Shown here in pieces: positions 8,500-16,233 of a stretch of 64,000 nt of DNA. The DNA is from an uncultured Roseobacter sp. GTDB lineage: Bacteria > Pseudomonadota > Alphaproteobacteria > Rhodobacterales > Rhodobacteraceae. A model generated the notes under the pieces. That model was given only the letters and a program-made list of their open reading frames with translations, was not told the DNA's origin and did not search any database. The stretch is taken from the NCBI RefSeq assembly GCF_947492555.1, contig NZ_CANLNE010000001.1, positions 1,240,001 to 1,304,000 of the forward strand, given 5' to 3'. The stretch's first letter is position 1; each line of letters begins with the position of its first letter. Made by a program: the position numbers and the translations under genes.

Positions 8500-8666
8500 T
8501 TTGCACGCAGCTCCAGAAGCGGCGCCTCAATGGCCTGCCCGTCATAGGCCTCCAGCGCCAGCATGATGTGCCCCGCCTTGAGCCCGCCGTAACACAGCAG
8601 CAGCACCAGCAGACCACCCAGGGCCACGCGCTGCGCACGCCGTTCGCGATCAGCTGCCCTGCGCAT
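8496..8666 (-). CDS. 56-residue single-helix protein at the ccoH position
   Basis: This short reading frame lies between ccoP and ccoI. The product has a basic start (MRRAADRERRAQR), one clear transmembrane helix (VALGGLLVLLLCYGG) and a periplasmic-type tail of about 25 residues. Its start lies 17 bases inside the 3' end of ccoP and its stop overlaps the ccoI start by four bases, which is the coupling seen across the operon. In most cbb3 clusters this slot holds ccoH/fixH (about 150-170 residues), usually after ccoG. I see no convincing FixH domain, so it may be a reduced or unrelated assembly protein. The ribosome site is weak. Confidence 0.55.
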   Translation of the reverse strand: MRRAADRERRAQRVALGGLLVLLLCYGGLKAGHIMLALEAYDGQAIEAPLLELRAK

Positions 8667-9459
8667 CCGCCACACCGATCAGGTAGTCCGCCAGCTCCTC
8701 AATCTGACGGTCGTTCAACCGGCCCTCCCACGCGGGCATCACGCCGCGCCGACCCGCGTGCAGGCTCTCCAGAATGGCCTCGATGCTGCCGCCGTAGATC
8801 CACTGCGCGTCGTCCAGCCTCGGCGCACCGGTGCCCTCCATGCCGCTGCCCCGCGCCCCGTGGCAGGCGCTGCAATTGTCCTCGAACGCCAGCGCCGCCG
8901 CACTGTCGTGATCCGGTGCCGGGCCGGACAGGCGCGCGACATAGTGCGCAATCGCCTCCAGCTCGGGTTTTGGCAGCATCCCGTCGCGGCCAAAGGCAGG
9001 CATCTCGCTGTAGCGCGCCGCGGGGTGGTCGGTGTTGATGCCATAGCGGATGGTTGCAATGATCTCCGCGCGCGTGCCGGACCAGAGCCACGCCGCGTCA
9101 GTCAGGCTGGGAAATCCGGGCTGACCGGCCAGATCATAGCCGTGGCAGGCGGCGCAGTTATCTGCGAACAGGATGCTGCCAAGCGGGCGCATACTCGTCT
9201 GCGCCGGAGCCTGTTGGCGCAGGGCTTCGGCCTCTTCGACACCTTCCAGAACGGTTGTACGTGACGAATACCCCAGCACGCCGGGCCAGATGTCCCGCAC
9301 CCCCGGCCAGCTCGGCAGCAGCACCCACATCAGGATCGAGATCAGGACGGTCAGCACATAGGACAGCTTGAAAATCCGCGGCACCGGGTTGCGGAACTCG
9401 GTAATGCCATCCCATTCGTGCCCGGTGGTCTCGGGCGGTTGATCCTGGGGCTCAGTCAT
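8650..9459 (-). CDS. ccoP: cbb3 oxidase di-haem subunit CcoP
   Basis: This is a membrane-anchored dihaem cytochrome c of the cbb3 oxidase, 269 residues. The start at 9459 is the one overlapping ccoQ; a longer frame exists but runs through ccoQ. A short cytoplasmic part containing EWDGITEFRNPVPR, the conserved CcoP entry, is followed by one helix (residues 33-52). Two CxxCH haem sites follow: CAACH in the first domain and CSACH in the second. Each haem domain has a likely Met ligand (SEMPAFG, GVMPAW). It transfers electrons to CcoO and CcoN. Confidence 0.96.
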   Translation of the reverse strand: MTEPQDQPPETTGHEWDGITEFRNPVPRIFKLSYVLTVLISILMWVLLPSWPGVRDIWPGVLGYSSRTTVLEGVEEAEALRQQAPAQTSMRPLGSILFADNCAACHGYDLAGQPGFPSLTDAAWLWSGTRAEIIATIRYGINTDHPAARYSEMPAFGRDGMLPKPELEAIAHYVARLSGPAPDHDSAAALAFEDNCSACHGARGSGMEGTGAPRLDDAQWIYGGSIEAILESLHAGRRGVMPAWEGRLNDRQIEELADYLIGVADAQGS

Positions 9460-9616
9460 CGCGGCAGGCCTCGTCCTGCAGCGGCCACTCAGCTGCCTTT
9501 TCATAGGTCTTCCTGCGCCGCGGCCAATAGACCCAAGCGGTTGCAATCAGGAAAAACACCAGCAGATAAATCGCGCCATATGTCTTTGAAAAGACAAGGA
9601 CCGTGTCGTGTGTCAT
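9452..9616 (-). CDS. ccoQ: cbb3 oxidase small subunit CcoQ
   Basis: This short reading frame encodes 54 residues with one transmembrane helix (YGAIYLLVFFLIATAWVYW) followed by a basic, hydrophilic tail (PRRRKTYEKAAEWPL). That is the usual layout of CcoQ/FixQ, which stabilises the oxidase complex. Its ATG overlaps the ccoO stop by four bases and its end overlaps the ccoP start, giving the classical ccoO-Q-P order. The length is normal for the family. Confidence 0.92.
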   Translation of the reverse strand: MTHDTVLVFSKTYGAIYLLVFFLIATAWVYWPRRRKTYEKAAEWPLQDEACRDD

Positions 9617-10344
9617 CGGGCAATCTCCGCCGGGTCCAGCGCGTCGAAATCCACCAGCGTGCCGAGCATCTGCAGATAGGACACCAGCGCATCCATTTCC
9701 GTCAACCGGTCGGGCTGGCCGTCAAAGTCGCGCAGCTGCACGGTCTCGCCGTAAAGCGCGCGCAGCTCATCCTCGTATTCCGCCTCCGGGTCGGCCTGCC
9801 AGGCGGCATGGCGGGGCGCGTCGCGCACCTGTTCCGCGCCATAGGGATCGCCCGCAAAGCGCAGCGCCCGCAGCGCGCTTTCCAGATAGCCGGGATCCAG
9901 CCGCGTCTGGCTCAGGAATGCATAAGACGGCATGACAGATCCGGGCACCAGCGCCCCGGGGTCCTGCAGATGCGCCACGTGCCATGCATCGGAGTATTTC
10001 TGCCCGACGCGGGCGAGGTCCGGCCCGGTGCGTTTCGAGCCCCATTGGAAGGGTCGGTCATACATGCTTTCCGAGGCGAGGCTGAAATGCCCGTAGCGTT
10101 CCACGTCCGAGCGCAGGGTGCGGATCATCTGGCTGTGGCAGGCATAGCAGCCTTCGCGCACGTAGATGTCGCGCCCGGCCAGTTCCAGCGGCGTGTAGGG
10201 CCGCATACCCTCGACCTCCTCAATGGTGTTCTCGATGGTGAAGAGCGGCGCAATCTCCACCAGCCCGCCCAGCGAGGCCACGAAGAGGATCGCAAGGGCA
10301 AAACCTATGGAATGCCGTTCCAGTTTTGCATGGGCGTTCTGCAT
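9613..10344 (-). CDS. ccoO: cbb3 oxidase mono-haem subunit CcoO
   Basis: This 243-residue membrane-anchored cytochrome c has one amino-terminal helix (residues 13-32), a single CYACH haem site in REGCYACHSQMIRTL, then the FQWGSKRTGPDLARVG signature and the axial Met in PGSVMPSYAFL. It passes electrons from CcoP to the catalytic subunit CcoN. It lies three bases after ccoN and overlaps ccoQ by four bases. Length and motifs are fully typical. Confidence 0.97.
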   Translation of the reverse strand: MQNAHAKLERHSIGFALAILFVASLGGLVEIAPLFTIENTIEEVEGMRPYTPLELAGRDIYVREGCYACHSQMIRTLRSDVERYGHFSLASESMYDRPFQWGSKRTGPDLARVGQKYSDAWHVAHLQDPGALVPGSVMPSYAFLSQTRLDPGYLESALRALRFAGDPYGAEQVRDAPRHAAWQADPEAEYEDELRALYGETVQLRDFDGQPDRLTEMDALVSYLQMLGTLVDFDALDPAEIAR

Positions 10345-10347
10345 GGC

Positions 10348-11946
10348 TCACTCCGCGGCCACGACCTGGCGGGTGACCTGCGCGGGCCCCCGGATGGTCA
10401 GGTAGATGTTCCACGCGCCGATCCCGGCGCCGATCAGGTAGAGCAATCCGCCGATGGCACGGATCACGTAATAGGGGTGCATGGCAATCACGGTGTCCAT
10501 GAAGGAATAGACGAAATAGCCCTGCGCATCGTAGGTCTGCCACATCAGCGACTGGGTGATGCCGCTGTTCCACATCGACACGACGTAGAGAAACGTGCCC
10601 GCCAGCGCCAACCAGAAGTGCCAGGCCTCCAGACGCTGCGAATAGGTCCCCTCGCGCTGCCAGACCCAGGGCACCATCTTGTAAAAGGCGCCGAAGCTGA
10701 CAAAGGCGACCCAGCCCAGCGCACCGGCGTGCACATGCCCCACGGTCCAGTCGGTGTAATGGCTCAGCGTGTTCACCGGCTTGATGGCCAGAAACGACCC
10801 TTCGAAGGTCGCCAGCCCGTAAAACAGCACCGCCACCATCATGAACCGCACCGCCGGGTCGGTGCGCACCTTGTCCCAGGCGCCGTTCAGCGTGAAGATC
10901 CCGTTGAAGACCGAAGCCCAGCTCGGCACCAGCAGAATGATCGACATTGACATGCCCAGCACCTGCACCCAATCCGGCAGCGCGGTGTAATGCAAATGGT
11001 GCGATCCGGCCCAGAGATACAGGAACGTGATCCCCCAGAACCCCACGATCGACATGCGGTAGGAATAGATCGGCCGCCCCGCCGCCTTGGGCAGGAAGTA
11101 ATAGAGCATGCCCAGAAACCCGGCGGTCAGCAGAAAGCCCACGGCATTGTGCCCGTACCACCACTGGGTCATCGCGTCCTGTACGCCGGTGAACAGCGAA
11201 TAGCTCTTGGGATAGGCAAAGGACAGCGGCACCGCGAGGTTGTTGACCACATGCAGCATCGCGATCACCACGATGAAGGCCATGTAGTACCAGTTGGCGA
11301 CATAGATATGCGCCTCCACTCGCCGCGCCAGCGTGCCGAGGTAGACGCCGAAATACCCCAGCCAGGTGATGAGCAGCACCAGATCGGCATACCACTCGGG
11401 CTCGGCATATTCGCGCGACTGGGTGATGCCCGCGGGGTAGCCGGTGACTGCCAGCAGCACGAAGAGGTTGAAGAACCCCACCACCAGTTCAGGCCCAAGC
11501 TCGCCGTAAAGCCGCGCGCGCGACGTCCGCTGCACCACGTAAAAGGAGGTCGCGATCAGCGCGTTGCCGCCAAACCCGAAGACAACCGCCGTGGTATGCA
11601 CCGGGCGGATGCGGCCAAAATTCAGCGCCCCCGCCTCGCCGTTCAGTTGCGGAAAGGCCAGCTGCCAAGCCAGCAGGTCACCCACGCTGAAACCCAACAA
11701 CGCCCAGAATCCGGCGGCGACGACGGCCCATTTGATCGGACGATCATTGTATCCCTTTTGCACTGCGGGCGCCCCGTCTTCGAACCGATCCAGCAAGGCT
11801 TTGGCGCCGATCACAACGGCGACGAAGATCATCCAACCATGTAAGGCGAACATCTCGTCCCGTGCGAAACCCAGAATCGCGATTCCCAGGAAACCCGCCA
11901 AGGACAGAGCAACAAGCGCGAAGCCGCGTTCAATCGTGAGGGTCAT
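10348..11946 (-). CDS. ccoN: cbb3 oxidase catalytic subunit CcoN
   Basis: This is the haem-copper oxidase subunit I of the cbb3 class, 532 residues with about twelve or more helices. Haem and CuB histidines lie in RPVHTTAVVFGFGGNAL, in WAGSHHLHYTALPDW and in VGHVHAGALGW; the MTQWWYGHNAVGF segment holds another. The start at 11946 was chosen because it gives the family-like MTLTIERG beginning, whereas the longer frame would run through the DUF1971 gene. Its start overlaps that gene by 17 bases. The complex reduces oxygen at very low concentration and is often induced by low oxygen. No FNR-type box was found directly upstream. Confidence 0.96.
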   Translation of the reverse strand: MTLTIERGFALVALSLAGFLGIAILGFARDEMFALHGWMIFVAVVIGAKALLDRFEDGAPAVQKGYNDRPIKWAVVAAGFWALLGFSVGDLLAWQLAFPQLNGEAGALNFGRIRPVHTTAVVFGFGGNALIATSFYVVQRTSRARLYGELGPELVVGFFNLFVLLAVTGYPAGITQSREYAEPEWYADLVLLITWLGYFGVYLGTLARRVEAHIYVANWYYMAFIVVIAMLHVVNNLAVPLSFAYPKSYSLFTGVQDAMTQWWYGHNAVGFLLTAGFLGMLYYFLPKAAGRPIYSYRMSIVGFWGITFLYLWAGSHHLHYTALPDWVQVLGMSMSIILLVPSWASVFNGIFTLNGAWDKVRTDPAVRFMMVAVLFYGLATFEGSFLAIKPVNTLSHYTDWTVGHVHAGALGWVAFVSFGAFYKMVPWVWQREGTYSQRLEAWHFWLALAGTFLYVVSMWNSGITQSLMWQTYDAQGYFVYSFMDTVIAMHPYYVIRAIGGLLYLIGAGIGAWNIYLTIRGPAQVTRQVVAAE

Positions 11947-12232
11947 CGTCCGATTCCAGTGCCTTTTGTAAGAATTCAATGTGGAAAACGGCGTCCTCGG
12001 AAAGGGCAACGCGATGCCGAAGCATTGGAGCCACCAGGTATTTTTCCCCAGACGAGAGTTCATGCATCTGTTCGACGTCATCATCCACGATATGCAGGGA
12101 AATCCTGCCGTCCGTGACGCAAACACATGCCCAGACACCTTCTTTTGTCGCGTGATCCCTTAGCAGGCTTGGCGGGACATCATCTGCCGTGAAAGGCGGT
12201 GTTTCGCGGTACTTCTGCAATCCTTCAGGCAC
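11930..12232 (-). CDS. DUF1971 small cupin-like protein
   Basis: This 100-residue protein is of the DUF1971 family (TehB/YeaR-like cupin fold). Characteristic stretches are TPPFTADDVPPSLLRDHATKEGVW near the start and LVAPMLRHRVALSEDAVFHIEFLQ near the end. The GTG at 12232 is used, overlapping the upstream membrane-protein stop by eight bases; its end overlaps the ccoN start. E. coli YeaR is induced by nitrate and nitric oxide, which suits this neighbourhood. The biochemical function is not established. Overlaps on both sides suggest one transcript from 12686 to 6275. Confidence 0.8.
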   Translation of the reverse strand: MPEGLQKYRETPPFTADDVPPSLLRDHATKEGVWACVCVTDGRISLHIVDDDVEQMHELSSGEKYLVAPMLRHRVALSEDAVFHIEFLQKALESDDDPHD

Positions 12233-12686
12233 GGGACTTCACTTTTCCGGCTGTAGCGCGTTGGCGTGATCGGGTTGCTTTTGTGGCCGCCATACCGACC
12301 CAAATTAGTAGGGCGATTTTTGCAATATCCATTGCAACGTAAATCAGATGCAGGTGACCCTCGGCCCTTTGGCCGGTTTCGAAAAACCGATCTGTTCCCA
12401 GATGCAGTGCAGGCGCGACAAAGAGGTGCTGGCACGCGAAGACTATAGCCGGTGCCAACAGCATCGGATTGCGCGCGCGCCCTTGTAACAAGGCACTGAA
12501 CAGCAGCGTCAGGCAGAACGCCAATTCGACGATTCCCAGCCATTCAAACTGTGCCCGACCGATGCGCACAGCATCCTGAAAATCAACGTCGGCCACGCTG
12601 AATTTGGCTGGTGCAACCACGATGGAGCCGCCAAGTACGAGCCCTGCCCACAGCAGACAGGTCATGCGAGAGAGATTGCTTGTCAT
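12225..12686 (-). CDS. Four-helix membrane protein of unknown function
   Basis: This protein of about 153 residues has four hydrophobic helices and a basic tail. Recognisable features are the opening SRMTCLLWAGLVLGG helix, a GRAQFEWLGIVELAF segment, and a HLHLIYVAMDIAKIALL final helix. I do not recognise the family. It is the apparent first gene of the cbb3 transcript, before DUF1971 and ccoN. The start at 12686 is a judgement; 12710 or 12776 are also in frame and no strong ribosome site decides. Upstream (12690-12780) is an AT-rich promoter-like region with two TGACATC copies. Confidence 0.68.
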   Translation of the reverse strand: MTSNLSRMTCLLWAGLVLGGSIVVAPAKFSVADVDFQDAVRIGRAQFEWLGIVELAFCLTLLFSALLQGRARNPMLLAPAIVFACQHLFVAPALHLGTDRFFETGQRAEGHLHLIYVAMDIAKIALLIWVGMAATKATRSRQRATAGKVKSRA

Positions 12687-12838
12687 TTTCAGATACGCCT
12701 TCGATTGCATGACAACGATTTGACTCAAGTGATGACATCTCTTTAAAATATATTTTATATATTTCTTATGTGACATCCCGTCTCAGGGCACGGACAGGAA
12801 ACCGGCGTTTGATCAGGCTCTGATTGAGATGGTCGGTT

Positions 12839-14083
12839 CTACCGCGTGGCAAAGCGATTTGGAGTGTACACGCCTAAATCGATATTCGGAGAACGCCCGG
12901 TGAGCATTTCCGCAACCAGGCGACCGGTTTTGGGGCCGCCAGTAAGGCCAATGTGGTGATGCCCAAAGGCAGTCATCACACCCCTTTGTCCGATTTCCCC
13001 AATCAGCGGCAGGCTGTCAGCAGGCGCCGGCCGGTGTCCCATCCACTCCTCTTCGCGGGAATGTGTCAGGGCCGGGTAAGCCTCTTTGATTTTGCGACGC
13101 AGCAAGGCAAAGGGTGCCTTGGACGGGCCTGCCTCAAGCCCGCCGAACTCCACAACCCCGGCGCAGCGCAAACCCGCCGCCATCGGGGTCGCCACGAACT
13201 TGCCACTGGCCACCATGGTCGGTGCGCGCGGGCCATTCTCTGCCCCTTCAAAGACGATGTGATAGCCCCGTTCGCTTTCCAGCGGCACGGAGATACCGAG
13301 TTTACGCATGAGCGGTTTGGACCACACCCCGGTTGCCAGCACGGCGGTATCGCACGGCATGGGTCCGTCCCTGGTGAGCACCGCCTTGATCCGCCCACCC
13401 GAGAGATCGAAATCCACCACTTCCGTGGTGACGATCTTCCCGCCCATCTGGCAGAATTCCTCGGCCAGCGCCGCCACATACGCCCCCGGATCGCGAATAA
13501 ATCCGTGATCCTTCATTGTGGCCAGACATCCAATGGCGGACGAGAGGTTCGGCTCCTTGTCCTGGACCCCGGCTCCTTCCGACAGGATCGGCTGAAAGCC
13601 GGCAGCCTTGCGCAATGCCCAGGTGTAGCCATCCGCGTCGAAGGCCGCGCGGCTCGCATAGGCGAAATGGTAATCGCTGTCCGTTACCCAATGCGCCGCA
13701 CCGGTCTGATCGGTCAGCGCCTTATGCTGTTCGACCGCGTCGGCAACGATGGGCGTCAGGTCCCGCGCAATCCTGCGGGTATCCGCATCATTCGCATTGC
13801 CCAGATACTTCATCAGCCAGGGCACCAGCTTTGGCAAATACGCCCACCGGAGGAACAGCGGAAAATCCCGGTTCAGAAGCATCCCCGGCGCCTTGCTGAT
13901 CAGGCCCGGTCCAGTGACCGGCACCATTGAGCAGGCTGCCAGTACACCTGCGTTGCCGTATGACGTGCCCTGACCCGGCGCTGCGCGATCGACAAGCGTG
14001 ACGTCCGCCCCGAACCGTCGCAACCAGATGCCGGTGGACACCCCAACGATACCCGCCCCAATGACGATAACCTGTTGCGACAT
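12839..14083 (-). CDS. D-amino-acid dehydrogenase-like FAD oxidoreductase
   Basis: This 414-residue flavoprotein of the DAO/DadA family probably oxidises a D-amino acid or secondary amine and passes electrons to the respiratory chain. The FAD-binding Rossmann motif GAGIVGVSTGIWLRR is at residues 9-23, followed by a GQGTSYGNAGVLAACS segment and a C-terminal FGHHHIGLTGGPKTG flavin-contact motif. The ATG at 14083 is preceded by GGGAGGAAC. It is divergent from the racemase-family gene (about 190-bp gap), which suggests joint control and stereochemical interconversion before oxidation. The substrate is unknown. Confidence 0.88.
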   Translation of the reverse strand: MSQQVIVIGAGIVGVSTGIWLRRFGADVTLVDRAAPGQGTSYGNAGVLAACSMVPVTGPGLISKAPGMLLNRDFPLFLRWAYLPKLVPWLMKYLGNANDADTRRIARDLTPIVADAVEQHKALTDQTGAAHWVTDSDYHFAYASRAAFDADGYTWALRKAAGFQPILSEGAGVQDKEPNLSSAIGCLATMKDHGFIRDPGAYVAALAEEFCQMGGKIVTTEVVDFDLSGGRIKAVLTRDGPMPCDTAVLATGVWSKPLMRKLGISVPLESERGYHIVFEGAENGPRAPTMVASGKFVATPMAAGLRCAGVVEFGGLEAGPSKAPFALLRRKIKEAYPALTHSREEEWMGHRPAPADSLPLIGEIGQRGVMTAFGHHHIGLTGGPKTGRLVAEMLTGRSPNIDLGVYTPNRFATR

Positions 14084-14275
14084 TGTTCCTCCCACCAATT
14101 GCGGATCACCTTGCCCGCCGGGTGTCCGGGGTCAATTGGTTTCTGCATCAAATAGGCGGAATAGTGGTCGCTGACTGACGCTCAATCGCATTGGTTGTGG
14201 TCAGAAAGTCCACTAGGGATGCGGGACCTTGCATGCTATGCCAAGAGTGTCTGAGGCCTAGTGTGGAGATGTTAC

Positions 14276-15019
14276 ATGAGTATTCAGTCAGGCGGTAAAA
14301 CCATCTACGGCGCAACGGTAGGCATCTTGATGCTGGAAACCCGCTTTCCCCGCATTCCCGGCGATATTGGCAATGCGTTCACATGGCCTTTCCCCGTTCA
14401 CTACCGTGTCGTGGACGGTGCAACACCTGACCGGATCGTGCTGCAGGACGCGCGCGCCATGCGCGACGCTTTCATTAATGAAGGGCGCGCGCTGGTGCGC
14501 ATGGGCTGCGATGGGATTGTGACCAACTGTGGTTTTCTGTCGGTCTTGCAGAATGATCTCAAGGCCGAACTGGAGGTGCCCGTCGCAAGTTCGGCGCTCA
14601 TGCAGGTACCGATGATTGCCCAGACCCTGCCGCCGGGCCAGCGGGTGGGTGTTTTGACCATCGCAAAGGACAGCCTGACCCCCGATCATCTCTATTGCGC
14701 AGGCGTGCCGCCCGACACGCCGATCATGGGAACGGACGGCGGGCGCTGCTTTTCGCAAGCGATTCTGACGGATCAGCCGGAAATCGATTTCGAGGCGTGC
14801 CGTCTGGATATGCTGGAGGCGGCGCAGGCACTTGTCCGCGAATATGAGGGGATAGGCGCCATCGTACTGGAATGCACCAACATGATCCCTTATGCGCGCG
14901 ACATCAGGCGCATGACCGGGCTGCCGGTCTATTCCATCTACACGCTGGTCACCTGGTTTCAGGCCGCTCTCCTGCCCCGCGCCTTCCCGGCAGAGCTGGA
15001 TGACCCGCGCCACGTCTAA
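14276..15019 (+). CDS. Aspartate/glutamate racemase-family protein
   Basis: This 247-residue protein is related to the Asp/Glu/hydantoin racemase superfamily. The two catalytic-cysteine regions appear as IVTNCGFLSVLQ (Cys near residue 87) and IVLECTNMIPYA (Cys near residue 202), which would suit a two-base racemase or a maleate-isomerase-type enzyme. The start at 14276 is preceded by GGAG at a spacing of seven bases. It is divergent from the DadA-like gene and its end overlaps the convergent saccharopine dehydrogenase-like gene by four bases. The substrate is unknown; a role in racemising the DadA substrate is inference. Confidence 0.82.
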   Translation: MSIQSGGKTIYGATVGILMLETRFPRIPGDIGNAFTWPFPVHYRVVDGATPDRIVLQDARAMRDAFINEGRALVRMGCDGIVTNCGFLSVLQNDLKAELEVPVASSALMQVPMIAQTLPPGQRVGVLTIAKDSLTPDHLYCAGVPPDTPIMGTDGGRCFSQAILTDQPEIDFEACRLDMLEAAQALVREYEGIGAIVLECTNMIPYARDIRRMTGLPVYSIYTLVTWFQAALLPRAFPAELDDPRHV

Positions 15020-16092
15020 GCTGAAAAAGCGCCTTCTGCAGCATAAGCCGATCCGGTGCGGGTTGCCAGAAAGGCAGCGAGGGGGACATCTTCCTGTTTC
15101 AGAAAACCGGCACGGGGCAAGCTGCCATCGCGCACCATTTCAATCACCCCCACCACCGAGGAGGCCGTTGTCCAGGCGATGGCTGTACGCCGCCGCCCCG
15201 CCAGGTCAATGGGTTTGTACCCACGCACGAACTCACGCCGGGCCAGTTTGCCTTCGATCATGCCTTCGGCAGAAACGTGTACATAGACAATGTCATCCTC
15301 CACTGGTGGTTTCGCGTGCACGAGGATTTCACCCGCCTCTGTGCGCCGGTCCCGCATCAGCAGTTCGTGGAAAAAGAAATTCATCAAATCCACATGTCCG
15401 GGGTAGCGCATGGTCTTATAATCAATGTTAGGCACGCGCCCGAGATAGGTCTCGCACATCGTGCCAAGTCCGCCAGAGGTGGTGAAGGCTTCCAGTTCCG
15501 TCCCGTCGATGTAGAGCTTTTCGATCCATTCCATCGGTGAGACGGATTTGATCTGCCCATCTTCCAGCACTTCGCAATCGTTGAGATATTCATTGACCAC
15601 GCCTTCGGGGGACCAGTTGAAGGAATACCCCATCAGGCCGGTCGGGTGCTGCGGCAAGGCCCCCACGCGCATCTTGCAGGCGCGGCAATCGTCAAACTGG
15701 CCGATCAGATCCGCACCGACAATCCCCACGAACCCCGGCGCCAGCCCACATTGCGGGGCCATCAGACCTTTGGAGGTCTTTGACAACTCCAGAATCGCCT
15801 TGGTGGTCGGGACATCCTCGGTCAGGTCAAAATAGTGCAGGTCGGCGGCATGCGCAGCTTCTGCAATGCCTGTGTTCAAATGGTAGGGCAGACAGGAGAG
15901 CACCGCCTCCGCCCCTTGCAGAGCCGCGGAGAACTGCGCCGGATCAGCAAGATCGCAAATCTGCGTTTCGAAGGGCAAATCGTCTGACTTTCCGAGCGCG
16001 TCGATTCCGGTGACGGCAAAACCCGCCTCATGCAAAAGCTCACCCGCCAAGGTGCCGACCTTGCCCATCCCCAAGACTACGATGCGTTCCAT
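15016..16092 (-). CDS. Saccharopine dehydrogenase-like NAD(P)-dependent enzyme
   Basis: This 358-residue protein has an amino-terminal Rossmann domain (VVLGMGKVGTLAGELL, residues 5-20), a substrate domain containing APQCGLAPGFVGIVGADLI, and a C-terminal strand region. It belongs to the saccharopine dehydrogenase / carboxynorspermidine-type family, whose members form or break secondary amines of amino acids such as lysine. Together with the flavin oxidase and racemase-like genes it outlines an amino-acid breakdown module, probably controlled by the GntR gene next to it. The precise substrate is not visible. Confidence 0.83.
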   Translation of the reverse strand: MERIVVLGMGKVGTLAGELLHEAGFAVTGIDALGKSDDLPFETQICDLADPAQFSAALQGAEAVLSCLPYHLNTGIAEAAHAADLHYFDLTEDVPTTKAILELSKTSKGLMAPQCGLAPGFVGIVGADLIGQFDDCRACKMRVGALPQHPTGLMGYSFNWSPEGVVNEYLNDCEVLEDGQIKSVSPMEWIEKLYIDGTELEAFTTSGGLGTMCETYLGRVPNIDYKTMRYPGHVDLMNFFFHELLMRDRRTEAGEILVHAKPPVEDDIVYVHVSAEGMIEGKLARREFVRGYKPIDLAGRRRTAIAWTTASSVVGVIEMVRDGSLPRAGFLKQEDVPLAAFLATRTGSAYAAEGAFSA

Positions 16093-16233
16093 ACCATCCC
16101 CTTTGAAACTCGCGCGGCGACTCGTCTGCGCCGGTCAGCCTATGCAAATCGCCTTCGACGCGCAGGTGCAATCGAGATCTTCGCCACCAACGAAATATCG
16201 CGGCGCAAGGGTCAGAAAGCTAGTTGGATGGTG

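Noticed and set aside
7144-8547. A 467-codon rightward frame opposite ccoI
   Set aside because: It is an antisense shadow of the P-type ATPase; its composition is low-complexity and basic.
9418-10950. A 510-codon rightward frame opposite ccoP-ccoQ-ccoO-ccoN
   Set aside because: It is the antisense shadow of four well-supported cytochrome genes; its protein is rich in Arg, His and Gly with no domain, as expected from high-GC codon bias.
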